From the NCBI GenBank assembly GCA_036403235.1, contig DASWRI010000007.1:45221-109220 (forward strand): a DNA stretch of 64,000 bases, written 5' to 3'. The position numbers and the translations under genes were made by a program. Shown here piece after piece: positions 42,272 to 50,864 of this stretch. This stretch comes from JBGTFE01 sp036403235 (GTDB lineage: Bacteria; Acidobacteriota; Blastocatellia; Pyrinomonadales; Pyrinomonadaceae). The notes beneath the pieces were generated by a model, which had not been told where the DNA came from, did no database searches, and worked only from the letters and a program-made list of their open reading frames with translations. Each line of letters begins with the position of its first letter. Positions within the stretch are counted from its first letter, which is position 1.

Positions 42272-43297
42272 TCACATCTGTTCGTTTTCAAATCCAAACT
42301 TTTCGCGCACCGCGTAAATCGTCTTGTCCTGCGATTCGTGATACGTTCGGACGAGCATTTCGGCCAATAAGCCCATCAGAAAAAACTGCACCGAGATGGC
42401 GAACATGACGATGCACAGAATCGGCAAGGGCGTCTCGACAAAATCAGCGTGGTATTGCGGAAGCCCGAAATGATTCGCAAACTTGAGGAAAAGCGCATAA
42501 AATCCCGAAAAAACCGAAACGAAGAACGCGACCATGCCAAACGTCCCGAAAACGTAAATCGGCTTCGTATGATATTCCGCCATAAATTTTATGGTCATTA
42601 AGTCGAAAACGACTTTGATTGTACGGGAAATTCCGTATTTCGATTTTCCCATCGTGCGCGCGTGATGCTCGACCGGAATTTCCGTCACGCGCGCGCCCGC
42701 CCAGCTCGCGTAAATCGGGATAAACCGGTGCATCTCGCCGTAAAGCTTGACGTCCTGAATGACGTCGCGGCGATACGCTTTAAGCGAGCAGCCGTAGTCG
42801 TGCAGGTGGACGCCGCCAATCCACGAGATAATTTTATTGGCGATTTGTGAAGGGATTTTTCGGGAAACGAGCTTGTCCTGTCGATTTTTTCGCCAGCCGG
42901 AAACGACGTCGTAGCCTTCGTTTAATTTTTCGAGAAGCCGCGCGATGTCCTGCGGGTCGTTTTGCAAATCGGCGTCCATCGGAATCAAAATTTCGCCTTT
43001 GGCCGCGTCGATTCCGGCGCTCATCGCCGCCGTCTGCCCGTAATTTCGGCGCAGGGAGATGACGCGCACGCTTTTGTCGCCCGCCGCGATTTCCTTTAAT
43101 ATTTCCAGGGATTTGTCCGTCGAACCGTCATCGACGTAGATGACTTCCGCCGTTTTGCCGAGAGACTTTAAGGCTTCCCGAATCTTCGAGTGCATCGGAC
43201 GCAGATTTTCTTCTTCGTTCAAGACGGGCAGAAAAAGCGAAAGCTCCGGCGCGTCCTGCGCCTTTTGTTCTATGTTTTGTAACTTTGCTTGAGTCAT
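42272..43297 (-). CDS. polyprenyl-phosphate glycosyltransferase family 2
   Basis: 341 residues. The GT2 domain (15-240) has LNEEENL, VDDGSTDKSLE, the metal-binding DADLQNDPQD (Asp, x, Asp) and GCSLKAYRR, followed by two transmembrane helices (about 250-315). It matches DPM1/ArnC/GtrB-type enzymes that load a sugar on undecaprenyl phosphate at the inner face of the membrane. Start overlaps the stop of the upstream methyltransferase by 4 nt. Confidence 0.88.
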   Translation of the reverse strand: MTQAKLQNIEQKAQDAPELSLFLPVLNEEENLRPMHSKIREALKSLGKTAEVIYVDDGSTDKSLEILKEIAAGDKSVRVISLRRNYGQTAAMSAGIDAAKGEILIPMDADLQNDPQDIARLLEKLNEGYDVVSGWRKNRQDKLVSRKIPSQIANKIISWIGGVHLHDYGCSLKAYRRDVIQDVKLYGEMHRFIPIYASWAGARVTEIPVEHHARTMGKSKYGISRTIKVVFDLMTIKFMAEYHTKPIYVFGTFGMVAFFVSVFSGFYALFLKFANHFGLPQYHADFVETPLPILCIVMFAISVQFFLMGLLAEMLVRTYHESQDKTIYAVREKFGFENEQM

Positions 43298-44055
43298 TTT
43301 TTCTTCGCCGCAATCACAATCGAAACGCCGAGCGGAAAATTTGCGCGCTTCAGCCAGAATCTCTCCGCGCCGAAAATTTTTCCGAGAACGCCGTTAAGCG
43401 CGGAAACGTTGATGTTGTTTTCCGATTCGGGCTTGATTTTGGTAATTTTCATCAAAACCCTGCCCGCCAGAATCGGCGCGAAAAACGTCCAGTTGGCATA
43501 AGTCGCGCGCTCGATTTCAAACCCCGCCTTTTCCATTCTTTCGACAATTTGCCGTTTCGTATAGCGAATCCGGTGATTTGAAATGTCGTCCTGCACGCCC
43601 CAGAGCCACATAAACGCCGGAACAAAAATCAAAGTTCGGCCTTCTTTTTTGAGAACGCGATTCATTTCCTTCAAACCGGCAACATCGTCGTCGAGATGCT
43701 CGACGACATCGAGCGCGGTCACTAAATCGAAGCTTTCATCCGCAAACGGCAGTTTTTCCGCCAGACCTTTATGCGTTTTCAAGCCTTTGGCGCGGCAAAA
43801 TTCGAGTGCGTCATCAGAAACATCGACGCCTTCGGCTTCGCCGAAATTGGCAAGCATTTCCAGATTCGCGCCCGTTCCGCAGCCAACGTCAAGAATACGG
43901 ATTGCGGATTGCGGATTGCGGATTTTTTGAATTATTTGTTGCAGAAAACTTTCGAGAATCAAGCGCCGACCGACGAACCACCAGTGTGAATCCTCGACGC
44001 GGTTCATAATCTCGTAAGTATGCTGCTCCATTTCCTTTGAAAGTTCGGCCTGCAT
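43294..44055 (-). CDS. class I SAM-dependent methyltransferase
   Basis: 253 residues from ATG 44055 (an earlier in-frame start is rejected because it would overlap the preceding gene). Motif I is ILDVGCGTGANLEML, preceded by MNRVEDSHWWFVGRR, and later motif LVTALDVVEHLDDD. Immediately before motif I lies KIRNPQSAIR, encoded by tandem ATTGCGG words (43895-43926), which appear to have inserted in the frame. Overlaps the glycosyltransferase by 4 nt, so it likely modifies the same glycan or lipid. Confidence 0.85.
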   Translation of the reverse strand: MQAELSKEMEQHTYEIMNRVEDSHWWFVGRRLILESFLQQIIQKIRNPQSAIRILDVGCGTGANLEMLANFGEAEGVDVSDDALEFCRAKGLKTHKGLAEKLPFADESFDLVTALDVVEHLDDDVAGLKEMNRVLKKEGRTLIFVPAFMWLWGVQDDISNHRIRYTKRQIVERMEKAGFEIERATYANWTFFAPILAGRVLMKITKIKPESENNINVSALNGVLGKIFGAERFWLKRANFPLGVSIVIAAKKK

Positions 44056-44063
44056 ATTTATTT

Positions 44064-45056
44064 CTATATCTCTCCAAAGCCGCACCACGAATTTTGATTG
44101 TGCCAGATGATTTTAACATTTTCCGCGTGAATCTCTTTCCACCAATCCTCAAAATCGGCTTTTGAAATATAAAACGCCGTCGGCGCGACCAGATGGTCAA
44201 AGACGATATTGTGCTGCTCGCGCCAGCCGAAACGCGATATGTAATAAAGATAATCGTTGTAAAAAAGCTTTTCGGCAATCGGGCGCGCGCCTTTGTTAAG
44301 CGGTTTGTAAATCAGCTTTGTCGCGAGAAAAACGCCGAGCGTCGGAAGCTTCGATAATTGATAAAGCGCGGGCTGGCTCAAACGGGAAGTGAAGCGCTCG
44401 CGCATCGGCGAAACGTAATTCGTAATCCATTCGTTGTTTTCCGCGCCGTAAATCCACGCGGAAATCGCGCCGCCTTTTTTTACTTTCGAAGCGAGCGAGA
44501 GAAAAGCCTTTTTCGGGTTCGGCGTGTGATGCAAAACGCCGACCGAGAAAGCATAATCGAAAGATTTTTTGAAGGGAAGCTTAAAAATATCGGCCTGCAC
44601 GACGTGCGCGTTCGGCAAATCGCGCGTCGCCTGAAACGCCGTTTCGACCGACGCGCTCAAATCGATTCCGACAACTTCTTTCGCGCCCCATCCGGCGGCC
44701 AGAGTCGTGTGCCGGCCTTTGCCGCAGCCGCCTTCGAGAACGATTTTGCCCGCGAAAAACTCGGATTTTACTGGCTGCAGCCAGCCGAGGAACTGCTCAT
44801 TGTATTTCTCGTCTTCCTGCGTAAAATGCGTCCACTGCCAGCCGAAATTTTCCGCCGTTTCCGCTTTTTCCTGCTCGATTTTCGATAAATCAGCAAACCG
44901 CGGCACGCCGCGCACGACTTTATATTCGCGGTCGCATTTTTTGCACGATAAAACCGCTTCGATAATTTCCTTGTCTTCGTATTTGCTCGCATACGCCAGC
45001 AAAATATCGCCGCCGCAGGACGGGCAGGCTAAAAGGTCTAAAAGTTTTTCTTTCAT
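44064..45056 (-). CDS. Trm112-like zinc domain fused to class I methyltransferase
   Basis: 330 residues from ATG 45056. An N-terminal zinc ribbon with CPSCGG and CKKCDREYKVVRGVPRF (Trm112-like, residues 8-55) is fused to a Rossmann methyltransferase with VLEGGCGKGRHTTLAAGWG and VGVLHHTPNPKKAF. This layout is typical of methyltransferases within capsule or O-antigen loci. The longer open frame (to 45545) on the same strand is an artefact, because it lies over the membrane-protein gene in another frame. Eight nt separate it from the next gene. Confidence 0.88.
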   Translation of the reverse strand: MKEKLLDLLACPSCGGDILLAYASKYEDKEIIEAVLSCKKCDREYKVVRGVPRFADLSKIEQEKAETAENFGWQWTHFTQEDEKYNEQFLGWLQPVKSEFFAGKIVLEGGCGKGRHTTLAAGWGAKEVVGIDLSASVETAFQATRDLPNAHVVQADIFKLPFKKSFDYAFSVGVLHHTPNPKKAFLSLASKVKKGGAISAWIYGAENNEWITNYVSPMRERFTSRLSQPALYQLSKLPTLGVFLATKLIYKPLNKGARPIAEKLFYNDYLYYISRFGWREQHNIVFDHLVAPTAFYISKADFEDWWKEIHAENVKIIWHNQNSWCGFGEI

Positions 45057-45057
45057 T

Positions 45058-45128
45058 GGTAAACGGTTTCGGGATTTTCGGTTTTCGGTTTTTGCAAAAA
45101 CCAAAGACCAAAAGCCAAAAACCATAAT
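45058..45128. repeat. word repeat between methyltransferase and membrane-protein genes
   Basis: GGATTTTCGGTTTTCGGTTTTTGC faces GCAAAAACCAAAGACCAAAAGCC; the words GGTTTTC/CCAAAAG are repeated on each arm. No gene in this gap. Confidence 0.5.
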
Positions 45129-45129
45129 T

Positions 45130-45795
45130 CTATTTCTTATTGACCGCTTCGTGCAATGAGCGCCACGATGCATGAAGCAATTCGTCGATTTTCTGCCAGT
45201 CTTCTTCGGTGACGCCGCCCGCTTCGGCTTTCGAGTCGCGAATGTCCATCGCCTCGGCGCGCAAACGTCCGTGTTCGATAAAATTTTCGACCGGCATCCG
45301 GTAAACTTCGGCGGCGAGTTCGGCCAGAGCGCGCGCCAAATCGCCTTCCTTGTATTGATTGCGCTGGCGATGAACAATCCACCATTCGAGCTCAAGTTTG
45401 GCGGCTTTTTCCACGTCAAAATTGGTCGTGCTGATGTCACGGATTTCCGCGTAAAATTTTTCCAAATCGGGCAGAGCTTTTTCGTAATCCGCGCGCGTTT
45501 TCCCGTCTTTGAAAACAAAAGTTGCTTTCGCCGCATAAAAGGCAATCAGTTGTCTGCGCCAGAAACGCAGTTTGTATTGCTTTTCCAAAAGCTCTGTAAG
45601 CTGCCCGTAGAGCTTGACGCGCTCGCGGCTGTAATAAGAGCGCCACATCGCCGTATCGAGCCGCGCCACTTCGTCGGCGTCAAAATCGCGTATATCGACT
45701 TTGTGCGGTTTGTATAAATCAAACGCAATCCAGCCGCCGAGCAAAACGCCGATGATTAAAAGCGCGAACAATATTTTCAATAAAATTTTTCGCAT
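45130..45795 (-). CDS. membrane-anchored protein of unknown function
   Basis: 221 residues from ATG 45795, with GGAGGAG 8 nt upstream. A single N-terminal membrane helix (ILFALLIIGVLLGGWIAF) and then an entirely helical, charged domain with conserved-looking aromatic blocks WRSYYSRERVKLYGQL, FWRRQLIAFYAA and ELEWWIVHRQRNQY. No family recognised. It is preceded by another unknown gene only 19 nt away, so the two form an operon. Confidence 0.7.
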   Translation of the reverse strand: MRKILLKILFALLIIGVLLGGWIAFDLYKPHKVDIRDFDADEVARLDTAMWRSYYSRERVKLYGQLTELLEKQYKLRFWRRQLIAFYAAKATFVFKDGKTRADYEKALPDLEKFYAEIRDISTTNFDVEKAAKLELEWWIVHRQRNQYKEGDLARALAELAAEVYRMPVENFIEHGRLRAEAMDIRDSKAEAGGVTEEDWQKIDELLHASWRSLHEAVNKK

Positions 45796-45814
45796 AAATT
45801 CGACTCCTCCGAAG

Positions 45815-46288
45815 TCAAATTCGCATTTCTTCCAATTTGGATTTAAATTGCGCGTATTCCTCAAACGGAAAAGGCTGTCGCCAGTTAAACTCGAACTCGT
45901 CCGTTTCGCGGTCGCGGTAAAGCTGCTCGAAAGTTTGATAAAACGAGCTGCACAAATCCTTCACCGCGCCCTCGTGCGAAAATACGATTTTGCTCTCGCT
46001 CATCAAGCGGTTGCCGGTCGGATATTCGATAACTCGAAAAGCTATTTTGTCGGCGTCGCGCTTGAAACGTAAATCGAAAGCTTCCGGATTTCGACTCCAG
46101 GCGATAACAAATTCGTCTTTTGCGTTTTCCGTTTCAAGCAAAGACTTTAAGCCTTTGAGAATTTCCGACAAAGCGTGCGAGTGCGGCGTGTGCGCCGTCG
46201 TCGTGTGAAATTCGTTCGCGCCGTCGTCAAAACCGATTGACATCCAGCCGCACTGCGGTGAGTTAAAACTAACTTCCAGCTTTTTCAT
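45815..46288 (-). CDS. conserved hypothetical protein, 157 residues
   Basis: 157 residues from ATG 46288 (GTG further upstream rejected). No signal or transmembrane segment. The N-terminal half has FNSPQCGWMSIGFDDGANEFHTT, the C-terminal half an acidic/aromatic ETDEFEFNWRQPFPFEEYAQFKS. Function not identified. It is co-oriented with, and 19 nt ahead of, the membrane-anchored protein. Confidence 0.65.
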   Translation of the reverse strand: MKKLEVSFNSPQCGWMSIGFDDGANEFHTTTAHTPHSHALSEILKGLKSLLETENAKDEFVIAWSRNPEAFDLRFKRDADKIAFRVIEYPTGNRLMSESKIVFSHEGAVKDLCSSFYQTFEQLYRDRETDEFEFNWRQPFPFEEYAQFKSKLEEMRI

Positions 46289-46380
46289 AAATTTTCGCCA
46301 CAAGGAGACAACTTTTCTGTGGTTTCAAAATAAAATATGGTAACTTTAAGAACGAAATTCCACAAATCATCGAAGCAAAA

Positions 46381-47226
46381 ATGAAACAATATCAGGAACT
46401 TTTACGACATATTTTAGATAATGGCGCGCGCCATTCGGACAGAACCGGCGTCGGCACGATTTCCGTCTTCGGCTATCAAACGCGCTACGATTTGCGCGAA
46501 GGATTCCCGATTGTGACAACCAAACGCGTTCCGTTTCGATGGGTTGCCGAAGAATTATTCTGGTTTTTAAGCGGCGATACGAACGAGAAAAATTTAAGCG
46601 CGCGCGGCGTAGACATCTGGGCGGAATGGGCGACGCCCGAACAAACGGCGCGGTTTAATCGCGCGGAAGGCGATTTGGGCGAAGTTTACGGCTATCTCTG
46701 GCGCAGCTTCGGCGGCGATTATCCGGAGCGAAACGGCGTCGACCAGATTGAAAAATTGATTCGCGAGATTGAGACGAATCCGAACTCGCGCCGCCTGATT
46801 GTCACCGGCTGGAATCCCGAAACGTCAGATGCGGTCGCGCTTCCGCCGTGTCACACGCTTTTTCAATTTAAGGTCGAAAACGAAAAAACGCTCCATTGCC
46901 AGCTTTACCAGCGCAGCGCCGACGCGTTTCTCGGCGTGCCGTTTAATATCAGCTCCTACGCGCTTTTGACTCGTTTAATCGCGCACGTCTGCAATTTGCA
47001 GGTCGGCGAATTTGTCCACACATTTGGCGATTTGCACATTTATTCGAACCACGTCGAGCAGGTTGAAGAATTATTAAGACGTGAGCCTTTGCCTTTGCCG
47101 CGATTGGAATTAATCGCTGCCGAAAATCTGAAAGGCCTGGCCGGTTTGCTCGATTTTAAATACGAAAACTTAAAGCTCATCGGTTACCAATCGCACAAAA
47201 AAATTGCCGCGCCGGTCGCCGTTTAG
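46381..47226 (+). CDS. thyA: thymidylate synthase
   Basis: 281 residues. The folate-dependent ThyA type: LDNGARHSDRTGVGTISVFG opening, EELFWFLSGDTN, catalytic cysteine in ALPPCHTLFQF, QRSADAFLGVPFNI and the closing GYQSHKKIAAPVAV. It converts dUMP to dTMP. The gene is alone and divergent from the hypothetical pair. Confidence 0.97.
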   Translation: MKQYQELLRHILDNGARHSDRTGVGTISVFGYQTRYDLREGFPIVTTKRVPFRWVAEELFWFLSGDTNEKNLSARGVDIWAEWATPEQTARFNRAEGDLGEVYGYLWRSFGGDYPERNGVDQIEKLIREIETNPNSRRLIVTGWNPETSDAVALPPCHTLFQFKVENEKTLHCQLYQRSADAFLGVPFNISSYALLTRLIAHVCNLQVGEFVHTFGDLHIYSNHVEQVEELLRREPLPLPRLELIAAENLKGLAGLLDFKYENLKLIGYQSHKKIAAPVAV

Positions 47227-47392
47227 CGAAAAAAAAGAATCAAAATCGCCAAAAGCAGATATAAAATAATTTTTATCATAAACGTCCCGGATATTTGGAA
47301 ATTGCTGTGTTTCAAATATAAAACACCGCGGGCGTTTGCTTTGTGACAAGTTTTTACCACGTAGACACAGAGAATTTTAAGAAAGGAATAAG

Positions 47393-47450
47393 CCACGAAT
47401 TACGCGAATTACACTAATAGTTAGTTTCTTATATTCGTGTAATTCGTGGT
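47393..47450. repeat. ACGAATTAC-word palindrome
   Basis: Left arm 47393-47414 (CCACGAATTACGCGAATTACAC) is built from two word copies. Right arm about 47434-47450 has GTGTAATTCGTGG. The same word is at 38881-38915, and in decayed form at 57178-57290 and 2253-2320. The gap before it also holds a possible CACG-TAGACACAG word. Confidence 0.65.
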
Positions 47451-47461
47451 GAAATAATTCT

Positions 47462-48703
47462 TTATCTTTTGATGACCGAATATTCGATGCGGCGATTGTA
47501 GAAGCGATTTTGCTCCGAGTTGTTGTCTACTTTCTGGATGGTTTCGCCGTAGCCTTTCGTCTGCAAAACTTCGGTTTTGACGCCGAAACGGACGAGCGCA
47601 TCTTTGACCGCTTTAGCACGATTTTCCGATAAAACTTGATTGTCTTCGACTGTTCCGACATTGTCCGTATGCCCGCCGATTTCTAAAACGGTGCTCGGCG
47701 GCAGTTTTTGAATAAATTCGGCGGCGCGTTTGAGAAAGGCCATGCGTTCGGGCGGAATATCGTCTTTTCCGCTGTCGAAATTGATGATGAAAATGTTCAA
47801 AGCCCTGACCAAATCGTCGGCGGAAAAATTCGGTTTCGGCAGATTATCAAGCGCAATATTCGCGCATCTCTCGGCTTTTTCAAATTCGCCTAATTTGGGC
47901 GGCGTTCCGCAATTGACGTTTTTCGTGTCGAGCGGAATCGAAATCTGCGCGCAGCGCGCCGTAATTTCCTGCGGCTCGCCGTCCTTGCCCGTCAGCTCGA
48001 ACGGCTCGCATTTATAATTTTCGTTTTTTATCTCGATTTTTTTGACGATGCTTGACTGCAAGCCCTGCAAAATAATCGTCCCGTCTTCATCGGAGACGCC
48101 CCACTGGCTGCCGTCGACAAAAACTTTGCTCTGCGCGGGCGCGCGCCTGACGGTTACGTCAAATCCGGTTTTGTTGAAAAACAGAAAGTAAACGGCGACG
48201 AGAACCAAAATAAAAAAAAGAAAGAGAGTCGCCAGCCCGCCCGAGACCCAGACCCAGGAGGGAATTCCGTTTTTTTCTTCCTGTTTTTGCCGTTCGTCTT
48301 TTTCCGCCGGCGAAGGGTTTTCATATTTGGCGCGCTCGGCTTCGGGCAGGCGAAAATAAGGCGTCGTTGCGCCGAACGATTCTTCGCGCCCGCCAAAATT
48401 TTCCGTCGCGGAAAAATCGTCTTTCGGCAGGCGTATATTTTCGTCCGTCATTCCCCAGTCGGGCTTTTTCGAATTTTGCGACGCGGGCAGATATGTTTTA
48501 CTAAAATCCGGCTCGTCCGTCGGCGGCACGTTGTAATTGGCGACGGTTTTGCCCCAATCATCGGCCGACGGCTGGGGCGAAAAATTATAATTGGTTTTTT
48601 CCCAATCAGTCGGAGCATCGTCGCGCGGAACGGGGATGTTCGGCGTCGTTTCGGAAAAATCGTCCGGCGGCGGCGGTTTCGGCGGATTTTTTGAATCGCT
48701 CAA
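47462..48703 (-). CDS. OmpA-family cell-envelope protein with repeated N-terminal threonine motifs
   Basis: 413 residues from TTG 48703 (AAAGGAG 8 nt upstream makes this start likely). The first 140 residues are Pro/Asp-rich with repeated (D)DW/DFxKTxxN-type units, several with a Thr in the same place. There follows one membrane helix (VWVSGGLATLFLFFILVLVAV), and an exported part ending in a peptidoglycan-binding OmpA domain (TVLEIGGHTDNVG, NRAKAVKDALV, NRRIEYSVI). The orientation would leave the Thr repeats in the cytoplasm, where Ser/Thr kinases could act on them. Confidence 0.83.
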   Translation of the reverse strand: MSDSKNPPKPPPPDDFSETTPNIPVPRDDAPTDWEKTNYNFSPQPSADDWGKTVANYNVPPTDEPDFSKTYLPASQNSKKPDWGMTDENIRLPKDDFSATENFGGREESFGATTPYFRLPEAERAKYENPSPAEKDERQKQEEKNGIPSWVWVSGGLATLFLFFILVLVAVYFLFFNKTGFDVTVRRAPAQSKVFVDGSQWGVSDEDGTIILQGLQSSIVKKIEIKNENYKCEPFELTGKDGEPQEITARCAQISIPLDTKNVNCGTPPKLGEFEKAERCANIALDNLPKPNFSADDLVRALNIFIINFDSGKDDIPPERMAFLKRAAEFIQKLPPSTVLEIGGHTDNVGTVEDNQVLSENRAKAVKDALVRFGVKTEVLQTKGYGETIQKVDNNSEQNRFYNRRIEYSVIKR

Positions 48704-48768
48704 TCGTTTTTCTCCTTTGGGAATTGAGTGCGGTTCAATTATATGTCTGACGCCGCGCAACTGACAAA

Positions 48769-48838
48769 TTAATTACAAATTACGCATTAAAAGAAACTGT
48801 TTCTTTATTCGTAATTCGTAATTCGTAATTCGTAATTG
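48769..48838. repeat. ATTCGTA-word repeat with short hairpin
   Basis: ATTCGTA is repeated four times (48808-48836), opposed by an AATTACAAATTACGCATTA left arm, and an AAAGAAAC/GTTTCTTT stem at its centre. It lies between OmpA and VWA genes and may end VWA transcription. Confidence 0.6.
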
Positions 48839-49747
48839 CTACTTAATGTTGGGCGGCTGCGCGCTTTTCGTACGAATCGTAATTCCTTCGTCGGCGGCGA
48901 CGAAAACGCGGCGCGCATCATAAGAAGAAGTGTTGGTCGGAAAGTAGGAAAGCAGGTATCGATTTTTTCTCATCTCGTCGCAGATAAATTTAGCGGCCGT
49001 CTGCGCTTCGTCAAGCTGAAAGATTTTTCCGCCTGTGCCCTCGATTAAGTCATTGATAACCTGCGCGGGCTTCGGTTGATTGCGTCGATACGCGCCGCCC
49101 GTGCGGTCGGGCATTTGCAGCGCGTAAACCGTGATATTTTGATTTTGCAGCTCGCCGAGAACCTTATCGAAGGACTTTTTGCTGCCGCGGTCCAATCCAT
49201 CGCCGATTAAAACAATCGCGGTTTTGCGCGTTCCGGGCATCAACGGCAGAAGAACTTCGTTGACGGTTGCGCTGAGCGCGTCGAAAAGATACGGGTTGCC
49301 CTGTTTGCGAAACGTTCCGAGCGAAGCTTCCATCTTTTTCGCGTTGTCCGTCCATTCCTGTATGATTTCCGCCTTTTCGTCATAGGCGACGACAAAAAGC
49401 TGGTCGCCTTCGAAAATTTCGTATGTAAATTCCATCGCCGCTTTTTGCAGTTTTTCGATATCGGCGGGAACGGTTTGCGAGTTGTCGACGAGCAGCACGA
49501 TTTTCGCGGGCGACGGGTCAAAGCTGAAATTGTTGATTTTCTGCTCGACTCCGTTTTCAAAAAGCGAGATATTTTCCGGCTTAATCGGGTCGGCCGCACC
49601 GCTGTCGCGGCGGGCGATGACGCTGATAATCGAGCCTTCCAGGCTTCCGGTTGCTTTAGCGTTATTGCGCGATTGGGCGAAAGAGAGGCTCGCCGCCAGC
49701 AATAAAATCAAACTTAACTGACAGACTATTTTGGCCGAAAATCTCAT
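48839..49747 (-). CDS. VWA-domain secreted protein
   Basis: 302 residues. A signal peptide (LILLLAASLSFAQS) precedes a von Willebrand A domain. The MIDAS starts at LLVDNSQT (about residue 90) and a second acidic strand VLIGDGLDRG follows. It is the Acidobacteria-type VWFA-related protein (TIGR03436-like). Such proteins bind ligands in the periplasm or at the surface. Ten nt upstream lies the zinc-ribbon gene, so they form one transcription unit. Confidence 0.85.
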   Translation of the reverse strand: MRFSAKIVCQLSLILLLAASLSFAQSRNNAKATGSLEGSIISVIARRDSGAADPIKPENISLFENGVEQKINNFSFDPSPAKIVLLVDNSQTVPADIEKLQKAAMEFTYEIFEGDQLFVVAYDEKAEIIQEWTDNAKKMEASLGTFRKQGNPYLFDALSATVNEVLLPLMPGTRKTAIVLIGDGLDRGSKKSFDKVLGELQNQNITVYALQMPDRTGGAYRRNQPKPAQVINDLIEGTGGKIFQLDEAQTAAKFICDEMRKNRYLLSYFPTNTSSYDARRVFVAADEGITIRTKSAQPPNIK

Positions 49748-49756
49748 CTTCTTTCG

Positions 49757-50071
49757 TTATTCCTTTTTTGAAACAGTTTCCTTTTTAGAATCGGACGCCG
49801 CGTCGTTTGATTTCTTTGATGCGTCATCTTTCTTTGCGGTTGATTCGGGCGCAGAAGTTTTTTCGCTTTTTTCCGGATTTTTTTTCTTTGTCTTGTCGGA
49901 ATAATCGGTTACATACCAGCCCTCTCCCTTAAATTGAAAGCCCGAGAGCGATAATTGTTTTTTCATTTTCCCGCCGCAGCTTTCGCAGACGGTGAGAGGC
50001 GCGTCGGAAATTTTCTGCATTTTTTCGACGTGCGCGCCACAATCCAGACATTTGTATTCGTAAATCGGCAT
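49757..50071 (-). CDS. FmdB-type zinc-ribbon protein
   Basis: 104 residues. The N-terminal MPIYEYKCLDCGAHVEKMQK and the CESCGG pair give a zinc ribbon of the FmdB/CxxC_CxxC_SSSS type, and the Lys/Ser/Asp-rich tail (about 60-104) is disordered. The family was linked to formamidase regulation in Methylophilus, but its role elsewhere is unclear. Placed 9 nt before the VWA gene. Confidence 0.82.
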   Translation of the reverse strand: MPIYEYKCLDCGAHVEKMQKISDAPLTVCESCGGKMKKQLSLSGFQFKGEGWYVTDYSDKTKKKNPEKSEKTSAPESTAKKDDASKKSNDAASDSKKETVSKKE

Positions 50072-50180
50072 AAAATTTTATATCTTTAGAAATTATAGAA
50101 ATTGAAAACGGCGAAAAGCAAATTTTGGCAAGCAAATTGCTTTATAATAACCAAAAGATTTATCAAACAAGGGAGGTTTT

Positions 50181-50783
50181 ATGGTTAAAAAGTTTGTACT
50201 GACGGCGATTTTACCCGTTTTATTGCTGGCGACGACGTTTGTCGCGGCGCAAAAAAATAATTCCGCAAATTTGGCGGAAGTAAAAGCGGTTTCGACCGTC
50301 GACCTGAAACGATACAGCGGAAAATGGTTTGAAATTGCGCGTTATTCAAATAAATCCCAGAAAAACTGTATCGGCAACACGACGATTGCTTACACGCTCA
50401 AAACGGACGGCAACATCAATGTTCTCAGCGAGTGTTTGAAAAAAGACGGGACGATGATTGACGCCAAAGGCGAAGCGAAAATCGTCGATAAATCGTCAAA
50501 CGCTAAATTAGAAGTGCGCTACGCGCCCGGTTTTCTGGCTTTTTTATCGACGAGCTGGAACGATTACTGGATTATCGACTTGGACGAGAAATATCAATAT
50601 GCCGCCGTCGGCGATGAAGACAGGGATAATTTATGGATTTTGAGCCGGACGCCGAAATTAAACGACGCGGCTTATCAAAATATTCTTCGCCGCGTCGAAG
50701 CGATGGGCTTTAAGCCGGGAAAATTGATAAAAACTCCGCAGAACGTCGAAGTCGTCAAAGGCGCGGTGATTGAAAAACAATAA
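50181..50783 (+). CDS. lipocalin (Blc-like) secreted protein
   Basis: 200 residues, with a strong AGGGAGG ribosome-binding site before ATG 50181. A signal peptide (LTAILPVLLLATTFVAAQ) leads to a bacterial lipocalin barrel: VDLKRYSGKWFEIARYSNK (GxW motif), a middle LEVRYAPGFLAFLSTSWNDYWII and a C-terminal ILSRTPKL motif. It probably binds lipids or small hydrophobic molecules in the envelope. A TATAAT box lies at 50143-50148. Confidence 0.9.
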   Translation: MVKKFVLTAILPVLLLATTFVAAQKNNSANLAEVKAVSTVDLKRYSGKWFEIARYSNKSQKNCIGNTTIAYTLKTDGNINVLSECLKKDGTMIDAKGEAKIVDKSSNAKLEVRYAPGFLAFLSTSWNDYWIIDLDEKYQYAAVGDEDRDNLWILSRTPKLNDAAYQNILRRVEAMGFKPGKLIKTPQNVEVVKGAVIEKQ

Positions 50784-50790
50784 AATTAGT

Positions 50791-50857
50791 GGATAGTTGA
50801 TAGTGGATAACTGATAGTCTGTTTCTTACACTATCAGTTATCCACTATCAACTATCC
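50791..50857. repeat. perfect 28-bp word palindrome
   Basis: Arms 50791-50818 and 50830-50857 match exactly, with an 11-nt loop. The words GGATAGTTGATA/GTGGATAACTGATAGT recur in each arm. It lies between convergent lipocalin and trxB genes, so it could act as a two-way terminator without a T run. Confidence 0.8.
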
Positions 50858-50864
50858 GTTAGAT

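Noticed and set aside
44064..45545. A 493-residue start for the Trm112-like methyltransferase
   Set aside because: The added part lies over the membrane-protein gene in another frame and shows low-complexity translation. The zinc ribbon begins right after ATG 45056.
47226..47279. 17-residue hydrophobic peptide on the minus strand
   Set aside because: Open frame starts with ATG and is all hydrophobic, but there is no ribosome-binding site and it is too short to judge.
48769..48838. Tandem ATTCGTA repeats considered as a CRISPR or satellite array
   Set aside because: Units are 7 nt without spacers, and the region is a palindrome like others in the window.
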